DNA of 38,688 nt from UBA11373 sp035291545. Lineage in GTDB: Bacteria; Actinomycetota; Acidimicrobiia; Spongiisociales; UBA11373. The stretch is taken from NCBI GenBank assembly GCA_035291545.1, contig DATDRW010000044.1:1-38688 (forward strand), read 5' to 3'. The notes below the pieces were generated by a model. The model ran no database searches and was not told where the DNA came from. It saw nothing but the letters and a program-made list of their open reading frames with translations. The position numbers and the translations under genes are program-made. Below are positions 19,045 to 27,065 of the stretch, one piece after another. How positions within the stretch are numbered: the stretch's first letter is position 1; each line of letters starts with the position of its first letter.

Positions 19045-21254
19045 CAGGCGACCCCTGCCAGAGCGATCGTCTCACGGTCGATGGGGAGCGACCTCACCAA
19101 GCGGTCGCCGTCCGGTACGAGGGCGTCTGCCACGGCGTTGGCGATGGCCCCTCCGACACCGATGACACCCGCCTCACCGACCCCCTTTACGCCGAGCGGG
19201 TTGCCGGCCGCGGGGGCGGTTTCGAACACGAAGGTATCGATTACCGGGAGTCCAGAGGCCGTGGGGATCAGATAGTCGGAAAGCGTCGCCGACTGGGGGA
19301 CGCCATCCTCAGCGAAGGTGAACCGCTCAAAGAGCGCGGCACCCACTCCCATGACCGCTGCTCCGCGGAGCTGGTCCGCGACGACTGCCGGATCCAGGGC
19401 GCGGCCACAGTCGTATGCCACCGCGATGCGTTCCGGTGTGACCACGCCGGTCTCCTCGTCGACCGACACCAACGATACGGTTGCCCCGAAACCGTAGGTG
19501 GGACGATCCGTGGTGAATTTCCCCACTGCGGCGTGCGGTGCCACCTCCTTCCATGACAGGGTGGTGGTTCCATCCGTCGGCCCGTCGGGGGTAAGGGTGA
19601 CCGCGTCGAGCGGGAGCCCGCCGAGCAGGTCGGCAGTGCCTCGGGCGACGCCGCCCGCCAGCCGGTGCCAGGCATCGACGAGTGCGTTGGCCACGAACAC
19701 CGTGGAGCGGCTCGAGTATGTGCCCTTTCCTCCGGCGGGGGCGAATGTGTCGCCGCTCGCCACATCGATCAGGTGCTCCGGGACGCCACCGGCGCGGGCG
19801 AGCACCGTCACCGCCATCCGATCGAGGCCCTGGCCGACATCGGTGGCAGAGGTGCGGATGAGGAACCGCCCATCGGTGTCGAGCTCCAGGCCGACCGTTT
19901 CTTCCCCGCCGAGCGCCGAGTGGATGATGAAACAGGCGTGGCCGATGCCGACTCGCTCACCGGCGCCCCGGCGCCGGTCTCGTTCGTCCGTCCATTCCGT
20001 GAGTCCGGCGCGCTCGACGAGGCCGTCGTACACGGCGGGGAAGTCGCCGCTGTCGAACACGAGGTCCGGCTCACCGTGCCCTCCGGAGCGCCGGAACGGA
20101 ATGTCGTCCGACGAGACGAGGCTCGCCCGCCGAACGGCCATCGGGTCGAGTCCGGCCCGGCGGGCCAGGGCGTCGACGGCGCGCTCCCGGGCAAATGTGG
20201 TCTCGAAGGCGGCCGGTCCGCGAACGGTGCCGGTCGGCGTCCGGTTGGTGGCGATGCCGCGGCAACGCACCCGAAACGCCTCCCAGCGATACGGCCCGGG
20301 AAGGGTCTCGAGGACGATGTGGGCGATCCGGCTGCCGATGGGGCGGGGATAGGCACCCATGTCGAGCGAGACGTCAGCGTCGAGTCCGCACAGCCGCCCG
20401 TCGGCGTCCACGCCGAGGCGAATCCGGAGCCGCTGTGCCCCGGCGTGGTTGATGGCCGTCATGTGATCGCGGCGATGCTCCTCCCAGCGCACCGGACGGC
20501 CGGTGGTGGCGGCGGCCCAGGCAACCAGGTAGTCCTCTGGATAGAACTCGCCGCGGACCCCGAACATCCCGCCAACGTCGACCCGGTGGCAGATCACCCG
20601 CTCTTCGCCGATGCCGAACATCGATGCCAGGGTGCGGGCGGTGAAGTTTACGAACTTGGTGACTCCCCAGACGTGGAGCGAGTCGTCCACCCACTCGGCG
20701 AGAAGACCGCGTGGTTCGATCGGCAGGCCGGTCTTGCGATCGGTGGAGAGCTCAAGGTCGACGACCGCAGCTGATCCGGCGAGGACGGCATCAACGTCCC
20801 CGTCGCTCGCAGCGACATCGACCATCACGCTGTCCGGCAGGTCATCCCACAGCGGTACTGGGCGGTCGGGGTGACCGGCCGGCAGCGGGGCGATATCGAC
20901 GATCAGCAGCCCGGCGGCATGCTCGGCGGCAGCAGGGCTTATCGCCACCACGATCGCCAACGGTTCGCCGACGTAGCGCACACGTTCGGCAGCGATCACC
21001 GGCTGGAGGTGGGAGGAGAGCAGCGGGGTGGATCCCACCCGGATGGGGATGGTCGGTATGACATCGAGATCCCCGGCGGTCCTCACCGCCACAACTCCCG
21101 GGGCCTGCCGGACGGCGGTGGCATCGAGCGCGGTAACCATCCCGTGCGGGACGTCGCTGCGAACGACGTGCATCCATAGGGCATCGGGCCGCCGCAGGTT
21201 CGATATGTAGGTGGCGCTACCCCTAACGAGCCGATTCGCTGTTGCGCCCTCCAC
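19044..21254 (-). CDS. Molybdenum hydroxylase large subunit (CoxL/xanthine dehydrogenase family)
   Basis: A 736-residue molybdopterin-cytosine-dinucleotide subunit of the xanthine dehydrogenase/CO dehydrogenase family. VGGMFGVRGEFYPEDYLVA matches the canonical GGGFGGK region contacting the molybdenum ligands. The active-site loop reads TVRGPAAFE where form II enzymes have AYRGAGRPE, and it lacks the AYRCSFR of true CO dehydrogenases. GVKGVGEAG near the end carries the catalytic Glu (E694). It probably hydroxylates a heteroaromatic ring carbon or an aldehyde with water. I chose GTG 21254, which has AGAGGAG eight bases upstream. The small and medium subunits are about 10 kb away in the 31.0-32.5 kb block. 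It leads the nine-gene operon. Confidence 0.88.
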   Translation of the reverse strand: MEGATANRLVRGSATYISNLRRPDALWMHVVRSDVPHGMVTALDATAVRQAPGVVAVRTAGDLDVIPTIPIRVGSTPLLSSHLQPVIAAERVRYVGEPLAIVVAISPAAAEHAAGLLIVDIAPLPAGHPDRPVPLWDDLPDSVMVDVAASDGDVDAVLAGSAAVVDLELSTDRKTGLPIEPRGLLAEWVDDSLHVWGVTKFVNFTARTLASMFGIGEERVICHRVDVGGMFGVRGEFYPEDYLVAWAAATTGRPVRWEEHRRDHMTAINHAGAQRLRIRLGVDADGRLCGLDADVSLDMGAYPRPIGSRIAHIVLETLPGPYRWEAFRVRCRGIATNRTPTGTVRGPAAFETTFARERAVDALARRAGLDPMAVRRASLVSSDDIPFRRSGGHGEPDLVFDSGDFPAVYDGLVERAGLTEWTDERDRRRGAGERVGIGHACFIIHSALGGEETVGLELDTDGRFLIRTSATDVGQGLDRMAVTVLARAGGVPEHLIDVASGDTFAPAGGKGTYSSRSTVFVANALVDAWHRLAGGVARGTADLLGGLPLDAVTLTPDGPTDGTTTLSWKEVAPHAAVGKFTTDRPTYGFGATVSLVSVDEETGVVTPERIAVAYDCGRALDPAVVADQLRGAAVMGVGAALFERFTFAEDGVPQSATLSDYLIPTASGLPVIDTFVFETAPAAGNPLGVKGVGEAGVIGVGGAIANAVADALVPDGDRLVRSLPIDRETIALAGVA

Positions 21255-21322
21255 GGACAGGGCTCCTCTGCAGTATGGAAAATCAGACTGTCGGCGGCTC
21301 CGGCACCCTCCTGACATTTCGT

Positions 21323-21331
21323 ATATCATAT
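21323..21331. promoter_or_regulatory. ATATCATAT operator candidate between coxL and the ABC importer
   Basis: The near-palindrome ATATCATAT sits in the 124-bp gap between the divergent coxL-like gene and the binding-protein gene, 48-56 bp before the importer start and 69-77 bp before the coxL start. The wider match TATATCATATCGC is identical over 13 bases to the site at 31014-31026. On the minus strand it also contains TATGAT, a plausible -10 hexamer. It is a candidate binding site for the GntR protein encoded at 32.5-33.1 kb. Confidence 0.6.
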
Positions 21332-21378
21332 CGCTGCGGCGGTCACACGTCGCGCCGAGATCAACGGAGGGAAGCTCG

Positions 21379-22407
21379 ATGAGACCGAGAAAAGTATGGA
21401 GTCTCCTTGCGGTTCTTCTCGCACTCGCGCTGGTCGCGGGCGCGTGCGGGGATGACGACGGAGGGGAAACGACTTCCACGACGACCGTAGCCGAGCCGAT
21501 CAACTTGGTGGCGGTGCACGGCAGCAGCCCCGACTTTATTGCCCTAGTGCCGGCGGCGGCGTGGACGATCCTGGCCGAGGAAGGCATCAATGTCGAGCAG
21601 CAGTACGTCGAGGACGGCACGATCGCCATCCAAGCGCTGGTGAACGGCGACGCCCAGATCGCCACGAATATCGGCGTCAACGTCGGCCTGATCGCGGTCG
21701 ACGAGGGGGCCAACATCGTCGATGTGATGGCAACCCAACGTCCGACGTGGGCGTTCGTGAGCCGGAACGAGTTCACCACTGTCGAGGAATTGGTGGGGAG
21801 GACCGTCGGGGTCCACAGCGAGACGTCGTTCACGAAGGCGCTGGCAGACTTCTACGACCGGACGTACAGCCTGGGGATGACCCAGCTGATCATCCCCGGC
21901 TCGGAGGTTCGCGCCGAGGCTCTGGCGAACGATCAGATCGACGCCTCGGTCATCGACCTGCCCGACATCGTCCGACTGAGCTTGACCTATCCGGGTTCGT
22001 TCACGGTGCTGGAGACCGTGGGCGAGACCCTGCCGAATCTGATCGAGCAGGACATCTGGATGGATCGGGCATGGGTCGAGGCCAATCCCGAGCTGGCGCA
22101 GCGCGTGGTGGTCGGGCTGGTCGCGGGTCTGCGCAAGCTGATCGACGATCCGGAGTTTGCTCTGAACCTCGCCGCGCAGCTCCTCCCTGACGAGGACCTG
22201 GCAGGGCTGGAGCAGCTGATTGGCGAGTACTCGGGCCGTGGTCTGTGGGATCCGAACGGGATTCTGACCGAGGAGACGGCGGCGTTCACGGTGGGTTTCT
22301 TCGCCGAGCTCGGTGAGATCGCCGTCGATCCCGCAACCGTGACCCTGACCGACTACTTCAACTTTGAGCTGCTGTCCGGGGCACTCGACGAGCTCGGGCG
22401 GCGCTAG
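21379..22407 (+). CDS. NMT1/SsuA-type ABC importer substrate-binding lipoprotein
   Basis: A 342-residue periplasmic-type binding protein. The first 22 residues form a lipoprotein signal peptide with lipobox VAGAC, so C23 is lipidated, and an Asp/Gly and Thr-rich linker follows. The body resembles NMT1/THI5/SsuA-type receptors for pyrimidine precursors, sulfonates or aromatic acids: a VHGSSPDF opening, DAQIATNIG, and TVEELVGRTVGVHSETS in the domain hinge. The ATG at 21379 is preceded by GGAGGG at 21366-21371. It heads a seven-gene operon with its own permeases and ATPase, and lies under the ATATCATAT site it shares with the coxL operon. The ligand is unknown. Confidence 0.9.
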   Translation: MRPRKVWSLLAVLLALALVAGACGDDDGGETTSTTTVAEPINLVAVHGSSPDFIALVPAAAWTILAEEGINVEQQYVEDGTIAIQALVNGDAQIATNIGVNVGLIAVDEGANIVDVMATQRPTWAFVSRNEFTTVEELVGRTVGVHSETSFTKALADFYDRTYSLGMTQLIIPGSEVRAEALANDQIDASVIDLPDIVRLSLTYPGSFTVLETVGETLPNLIEQDIWMDRAWVEANPELAQRVVVGLVAGLRKLIDDPEFALNLAAQLLPDEDLAGLEQLIGEYSGRGLWDPNGILTEETAAFTVGFFAELGEIAVDPATVTLTDYFNFELLSGALDELGRR

Positions 22408-22508
22408 AGCGTAAGTCGGCGGGCCACTGTCGACGCATCGGGTTGCGACCGGGATCGGAATTCGACGGTCGGCGGTCTGCTCCGGGCGCGCTCTTGGAGT
22501 GTCCCATG

Positions 22509-22555
22509 TGGAAGCGGGGGGCCGGCAGCGGATCGCCGCTGCCGGCCCTTCCACA
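22509..22555 (+). promoter_or_regulatory. Strong intercistronic stem-loop between receptor and permease genes
   Basis: GGCCGGCAGCGG (22521-22532) and CCGCTGCCGGCC (22537-22548) form a perfect 12-bp stem with the loop ATCG. GTGGAAG (22509-22515) pairs with CTTCCAC (22549-22555) below it, with a one-sided five-base bulge. No T-run follows. In ABC importer operons such hairpins commonly protect or attenuate mRNA so that the receptor is made in excess over the membrane proteins; that role is inferred here. Confidence 0.8.
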
Positions 22556-22582
22556 CCAGGGTGGGGTGAGAGAGATGAGATT

Positions 22583-23431
22583 GTGAGAGCACACGCGGAC
22601 GCCGAAAGTGCCCTGAGCAAGCGCGAGTCGGTGCTGGACACTCGATGGTTCCCGTGGGTGGTGAGGATCGGTTCCGTCGTCGTCTTCCTCGCGGTCTGGG
22701 AGTGGTACGGCCGCATGCAGGACAACACGCTCTTTTTCGTACCCTTCAGCAAGGTCGTGGTGGCTCTCTGCGACCTCATAGGCACCGCAGAGTTCTGGTC
22801 GGCTTACAAGTCCACCCTCATCCCGTTCTTTTACGGATGGTTGACGGCGATCGTGCTCGGCGTCTCGTTGGGCCTCCTCATCGGCAGATTCCGGTCAGCC
22901 TTCCAGCTGTCGACTCCCTATCTGACGTTTCTGAACGCCCTTCCCGTGTCGACCCTGGTGCCAGTCGCTGTGATCCTGTTCGGGATCGGGCGCCCGGGCT
23001 CGGTGTATCCCTGGGACCAGAAGGCTGGCATCCTCATCGTCTTCCTGTTCGCCGTAGTGGAGGTGGTGCTCAACACGGCGGCGGGAGTCCGCTACGCCTC
23101 CAGGGATCTCATCGAGATGGCCCGGTCCTTCAAGGCGAGCGAATGGCGCCTGTTTCGCAAGGTCATCCTCCCCGACTCCGTTCCCGGGATCATGGCAGGG
23201 GTTCGGATCGGCACCGGCCGTGCCGTTGTCGGCATGGTGGTCGTCGAGATTCTGCTGGTGGCGGTGGGTGTGGGTCGGCTGATCATGAGATATCGGGCGC
23301 GGTTCCAGAGCGCCAAGTTGTACGCGATGGTGTTGTCGCTGGCGATCTTCGGCGTTGCACTGCTATCGCTCGCGCGGTGGGTCGAGCGGCGCGTGACCCG
23401 GTGGAAGATCGAAATGGAGGCGATGACGTGA
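22583..23431 (+). CDS. ABC importer permease (SsuC/TauC type), first copy
   Basis: A 282-residue integral membrane permease of the BPD_transp_1 family. About six hydrophobic segments are visible, the first at SVVVFLAVWEWYG. The cytoplasmic coupling loop that contacts the ATPase is the EMARSFKASEWRLFRKVILP segment, matching the EAA motif with its G replaced. I set the start at GTG 22583, eight bases after GAGAGAG, because the longer frame from 22499 would run through the stem-loop and has no ribosome-binding site. A heterodimer with the second permease at 24.2 kb is likely. The stop overlaps the ATPase start as GTGA. Confidence 0.87.
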   Translation: MRAHADAESALSKRESVLDTRWFPWVVRIGSVVVFLAVWEWYGRMQDNTLFFVPFSKVVVALCDLIGTAEFWSAYKSTLIPFFYGWLTAIVLGVSLGLLIGRFRSAFQLSTPYLTFLNALPVSTLVPVAVILFGIGRPGSVYPWDQKAGILIVFLFAVVEVVLNTAAGVRYASRDLIEMARSFKASEWRLFRKVILPDSVPGIMAGVRIGTGRAVVGMVVVEILLVAVGVGRLIMRYRARFQSAKLYAMVLSLAIFGVALLSLARWVERRVTRWKIEMEAMT

Positions 23432-24210
23432 TCGAGATCCGCGACATCTCGCGCAATTTCCAGACGCGCGACGGTGAGTTTCAGGCCCTCACCGACGTGA
23501 GCTTCGACGTTGGGGACAACGAGTTCTTCTCGATCCTCGGGCCCAGCGGATGTGGCAAGACGACCCTGCTGAAGATGGTGGCCGGCCTCATCCGTCCCAG
23601 CGCGGGGACGATCAGCATCAGAGGTACACCGGTGACCGGCCCCGGGGAGGAGCGCGCCATGGTGTTCCAGCACTTCGTGCTGCTGCCTTGGGCGGACGTG
23701 CTGACCAATGCGGGTTTCGGTCTCGAGTTGCGAGGCGTTCGCCGCAAGGACGCCCGGGAGAAGGCTCGTCCCTACCTGGAGCAAGTAGGGCTGAGTCGGT
23801 TCGGTGCTCACTACCCTCACGAGTTGTCCGGTGGCATGCAGCAGCGGGTTGGACTCGCCCGGGCTCTGGCGGTCAGCCCCGACATCCTGCTTATGGACGA
23901 GCCTTTCGGTGCCCTTGACGCCCAGACCCGGCAGATCATGCAGGAGGATCTGACCAGGCTGTGGGACAAGGAGAAGAAGACCGTCATCTTCGTCACGCAC
24001 TCGATGGACGAGGCCACCTACCTGTCGGACCGGGTGCTCATCATGGACACGCATCCAGGCCGGGTGAGGGAGATTCTGGACATTCCCCTCGAGCGGCCCC
24101 GGGAGCCGGGGATCCGAAGCTCCTCGCGGTTCGCCGAACTGACCGCGCACATGTGGTCCCAGCTGCGCGGCATGATCCATGATCCCGACGGAGAGGTTGC
24201 CCCGGAGTGA
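23428..24210 (+). CDS. ABC importer ATP-binding protein (SsuB/TauB type)
   Basis: A 260-residue ABC ATPase. Walker A is GPSGCGKTT, the Q-loop lies in MVFQHFVLLPW, the signature is LSGGMQQR, Walker B is ILLMDEPFGALD and the switch His is in FVTHSMDEA. The length and the PGRV segment after the H-loop are typical of nitrate/sulfonate/taurine-type importers. It powers uptake through the two permeases on either side. GTG 23428 overlaps the first permease stop, and its own stop overlaps the second permease start (GTGA), so all three are coupled in a fixed ratio. Confidence 0.95.
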   Translation: MIEIRDISRNFQTRDGEFQALTDVSFDVGDNEFFSILGPSGCGKTTLLKMVAGLIRPSAGTISIRGTPVTGPGEERAMVFQHFVLLPWADVLTNAGFGLELRGVRRKDAREKARPYLEQVGLSRFGAHYPHELSGGMQQRVGLARALAVSPDILLMDEPFGALDAQTRQIMQEDLTRLWDKEKKTVIFVTHSMDEATYLSDRVLIMDTHPGRVREILDIPLERPREPGIRSSSRFAELTAHMWSQLRGMIHDPDGEVAPE

Positions 24211-25010
24211 CCATGGGAAGGTTCGTGGCGGCGCTCAAGAGGTCGTACCTTCCCCTTGTGGGGCTCGCCGTCGGCTTTGCGGTGTGGGAGACCATCGGGC
24301 GTCTCGAGTTATCGCCGGCCTTTCCGCCGCTTACCGACGTGTTCAAGGCCTGCGTCGACGTCTGGACGAGCGAGCGCTTCCTCAACAACCTAAAGGACAG
24401 CCTGGTGAGCGTGGCACTCGCTCTTCCCCCTTCGCTCGTCTTCGGCCTTCTCATCGGCCTTCTCGTTGGCCGCTACCGGATCGTCGAGTGGTCGCTCGAC
24501 CTGTTCATCAATGCGTTCCTGTCGATCCCGCTGGTCGCCCTGATCCCGGTGCTGGTGCTGATCTTCGGCCTCGGCAGGGGGAGCATCCTCGCTACGATCG
24601 CCATTTACACGTTCTTCGGCGTCGTGGTGAACACATCGGCGGGAGTGAAGACCGCTGACGGCAACCTCGTCGAGATGGCCACCTCGTTCGGCGCCACCGA
24701 GCGCCAGATCGTGCGACGTATCGTGATCCCGGCGGCGATGCCCCTGGCGTTGGCCGGGGTGCGCATCGCTACCGGCCGGGCGATCAAGGGTGTGATCATC
24801 GCCGAGCAGGTCATCGGTCTCATCGGTCTCGGCGGCATGATCCAACGTCTCGGCGGTGCGTTCGCGGTCGAGGAGTTGTACGCGGTCGTGCTGTTCGTCG
24901 GCCTCCTCGGTCTGGTGAGCATGGAATTCGTGCGCTGGGGTGAGCGGGCGGCCATGCCGTGGATGCGGGGCCGCCTCGACGGTGGCCTCGGTGAGGAGCC
25001 CGTCGGGTAG
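24207..25010 (+). CDS. ABC importer permease (SsuC/TauC type), second copy
   Basis: A 267-residue permease with about six hydrophobic helices. The EAA-type coupling loop is EMATSFGATERQIVRRIVIP, a better match to the consensus than in the first permease. The two permeases are only distantly similar, so the importer is probably heterodimeric. The start can be GTG 24207, overlapping the ATPase stop as GTGA, or ATG 24213, for which GGAG lies five bases upstream; the difference is two residues. A 36-bp gap with GGAAGGAG follows before the first amidohydrolase. Confidence 0.9.
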   Translation: MTMGRFVAALKRSYLPLVGLAVGFAVWETIGRLELSPAFPPLTDVFKACVDVWTSERFLNNLKDSLVSVALALPPSLVFGLLIGLLVGRYRIVEWSLDLFINAFLSIPLVALIPVLVLIFGLGRGSILATIAIYTFFGVVVNTSAGVKTADGNLVEMATSFGATERQIVRRIVIPAAMPLALAGVRIATGRAIKGVIIAEQVIGLIGLGGMIQRLGGAFAVEELYAVVLFVGLLGLVSMEFVRWGERAAMPWMRGRLDGGLGEEPVG

Positions 25011-25046
25011 GCGTCGCCTGCCGAGAGTCTGGGGAAGGAGCAAGCG

Positions 25047-26048
25047 ATGGGTACCGAGCGCTGGGGGGTGTGCGACGTGCACGGCCATTACCTTCCCCCG
25101 GCGGCGATGGATCTGATGGGGAGCGGCCCGATCGTCGTCGGCGATGGGGTGGGCGGCGAGTCGATCTCGGTGAACGGCATGCCGGTGGGGGCGACCGTGC
25201 ACCAGTTGTCCGCGGCGGAGGAGATGATCGTCGCCATGAACCGGGCGGGAGTCGATCATCGGGTGCTCACCCCGCCGCCCTTTACCTACAGGTATTGGGC
25301 GGATCCTGCCGACGGGATTCGGCTGTGTCGTCTCATCAACGACGCTGTCGCCGAGGTGGTCGGCGCCCATCCCGACCGGTTCTCCGGCTTGGCCACCGTG
25401 CCGCTGCAGGACCCGGCTGCCGCCGTCGTCGAGCTGGACCGGGGCCTGGACGAACTCGGCCTGCTCGGTCTGGGGGTGGGTACCAACCTGGGGGGCAAGC
25501 TGCTGTCGGATCTGGCGGTGCGCAGGGTGTTCGCCAGGGCGGAAGAGCGCAATGCCGCGGTGCTGGTCCACCCCGACTTCGTCCCCAGTCCCCGGTACGG
25601 CGACTACTACCTGGTCAACCTCATCGGCATGCCCGTCGAGACCGGGACGACGGTCGCCAACATGATGATGTCCGGGATGCTCGAGCAGCTTCCCGCTCTT
25701 CGGGTCTGCTTCGTGCACGGGGGCGGGATCGCACCGTACCTGCTGGGCCGTTGGAGCCGCAGCTGGCACGTCCGAGTGGACACCAGCCGGGACTCGACCA
25801 GGCCGCCCGAGGATCTCCTGGGCTCGTTGTACTGGGACACGCTGACCCACTCGGTCGGCGCGCTGGAGTTCCTGATCGGCCAGATGGGCGCCGATCACGT
25901 GGTACTGGGGACCGACGCCCCGTTTGATGTCGAGGACGCCGACCCTGTGGGGCAGCTCGACGCCGTTCCCGGCCTGAGCGGTGAGGAAAGACACCGGATT
26001 CGGTCGCTCACCCCGCTCAAGTGGCTGCACGGTGCCGACGCCACCTGA
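25047..26048 (+). CDS. ACMSD-like amidohydrolase, copy 1
   Basis: A 333-residue metal-dependent hydrolase of the amidohydrolase_2 family, related to aminocarboxymuconate-semialdehyde decarboxylase. The HxH metal motif is in VCDVHGHYLPP. VHPDFVPSPRYGDYY, CFVHGGGIAPYLLGRW (metal-binding His) and VLGTDAPFDVE (final Asp) complete the ACMSD-type site. Family members are zinc-dependent non-oxidative decarboxylases or hydrolases of ring-derived acids. GGAAGGAG precedes the ATG. Its position behind a dedicated importer and ahead of a paralogue suggests successive or alternative steps on the imported compound; the exact reaction is unknown. Confidence 0.85.
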   Translation: MGTERWGVCDVHGHYLPPAAMDLMGSGPIVVGDGVGGESISVNGMPVGATVHQLSAAEEMIVAMNRAGVDHRVLTPPPFTYRYWADPADGIRLCRLINDAVAEVVGAHPDRFSGLATVPLQDPAAAVVELDRGLDELGLLGLGVGTNLGGKLLSDLAVRRVFARAEERNAAVLVHPDFVPSPRYGDYYLVNLIGMPVETGTTVANMMMSGMLEQLPALRVCFVHGGGIAPYLLGRWSRSWHVRVDTSRDSTRPPEDLLGSLYWDTLTHSVGALEFLIGQMGADHVVLGTDAPFDVEDADPVGQLDAVPGLSGEERHRIRSLTPLKWLHGADAT

Positions 26049-26063
26049 TCGAAGGAGGGAGTC

Positions 26064-27056
26064 ATGGGAGACATCATCGACCTGCACGTGCACTACTACA
26101 CGGACGGGTATCTCGCCGCTCTCGAAGGCGCCGACACCATCCGGATCACGCGGCGGGAGCACGACAGCCGCTTCGTGTGCACGTGGCGCGAGGGCATCGC
26201 ACTCACCGTTCCGCAGCCCCATCCCGGGGCGGCGCAGCGGCTGGAGATGATGGATCAGCTGGGTATTGCGACCCAGGTGTTGTCGATCCCGTCGCCCAGT
26301 GTTTACTTTCTCGAGCCCCGGCAGGCGGAGACGCTGGCGCGCTCGGTGAACTCCGAACTCGCCGAGATCTGTCGTCGCCACCCGGGCCGCTTTCGGGCGC
26401 TGGCCGCCGTGGCGATGGAGGACACGGACCTCGCTCTTGGCGGGATCGATTTCGCGCTCGACGAGCTGAATATGGACGGGGTGATGATTCTCACCAACGT
26501 CAACGGCGCCCCACTCGACGACCGCCGTTTCGAGCCGATCTGGGAGTACGCCCACGAGCGGAGGCTGCTGCTGTACACCCACCCGACCGTGCCCGAGGCG
26601 GAGCACTACGAGGACTACGGTCTCGCCATCGGTGTAGGGTTCTTTGCCGACACCAATCTCCTGCTCGCCCGACTGGCGTACTCCGGGGTATTCGAGCGGT
26701 ACCCCGGCATCCGTTGGGTGTTCTCCCACCTCGGTGGAACGATGCCGTTCATGCTCCCGCGCCTCGATGGCTACCACCGACAGTTTCCCGAGTTCCGGGT
26801 GAAGGCACCGCGTAACCCGTCGGAGTACATCAAGGAGCAGATCTTTGATACGGCCACCACTCATCGACCGGCGATCCGGTGCGCGGTCGAGACGCTCGGC
26901 CTCGACCGGCTCGTCTTCGGCAGCGATTACCCGCACATCCCCAGCGGAAGCGGCCCCTTCATCGAAGCACTCGACGCCACGGGCGCCGGCGCCGTCGCGA
27001 TGGGGGAGTTGTTGACCGGCCGGGCGGCCACACTGTTGTCCGGAGGAGACATCTGA
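26064..27056 (+). CDS. ACMSD-like amidohydrolase, copy 2
   Basis: A 330-residue paralogue of the preceding gene, with HxH in IIDLHVHYYTDG, the metal His in LYTHPTVPE and in VFSHLGGTMPFML, and the final Asp in VFGSDYPHI, a standard amidohydrolase_2 end. The sequences differ enough that the duplication is old or the genes were recruited separately. It starts 15 bp after copy 1 with GAAGGAGGGAG upstream. It may act as a non-oxidative decarboxylase, as in gamma-resorcylate or ACMS metabolism, or as a hydrolase; sequence alone does not decide. Confidence 0.85.
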   Translation: MGDIIDLHVHYYTDGYLAALEGADTIRITRREHDSRFVCTWREGIALTVPQPHPGAAQRLEMMDQLGIATQVLSIPSPSVYFLEPRQAETLARSVNSELAEICRRHPGRFRALAAVAMEDTDLALGGIDFALDELNMDGVMILTNVNGAPLDDRRFEPIWEYAHERRLLLYTHPTVPEAEHYEDYGLAIGVGFFADTNLLLARLAYSGVFERYPGIRWVFSHLGGTMPFMLPRLDGYHRQFPEFRVKAPRNPSEYIKEQIFDTATTHRPAIRCAVETLGLDRLVFGSDYPHIPSGSGPFIEALDATGAGAVAMGELLTGRAATLLSGGDI

Positions 27057-27065
27057 GGAGGAGCC

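Noticed and set aside
19044..21254. True CO dehydrogenase large subunit
   Set aside because: The form I signature AYRCSFR is absent; the loop is TVRGPAAFE, so CO oxidation is unlikely.
22499..22582. Longer start for the first permease (ATG near 22506 region)
   Set aside because: It would translate through the strong stem-loop and has no ribosome-binding site, while GTG 22583 has GAGAGAG at a good distance.
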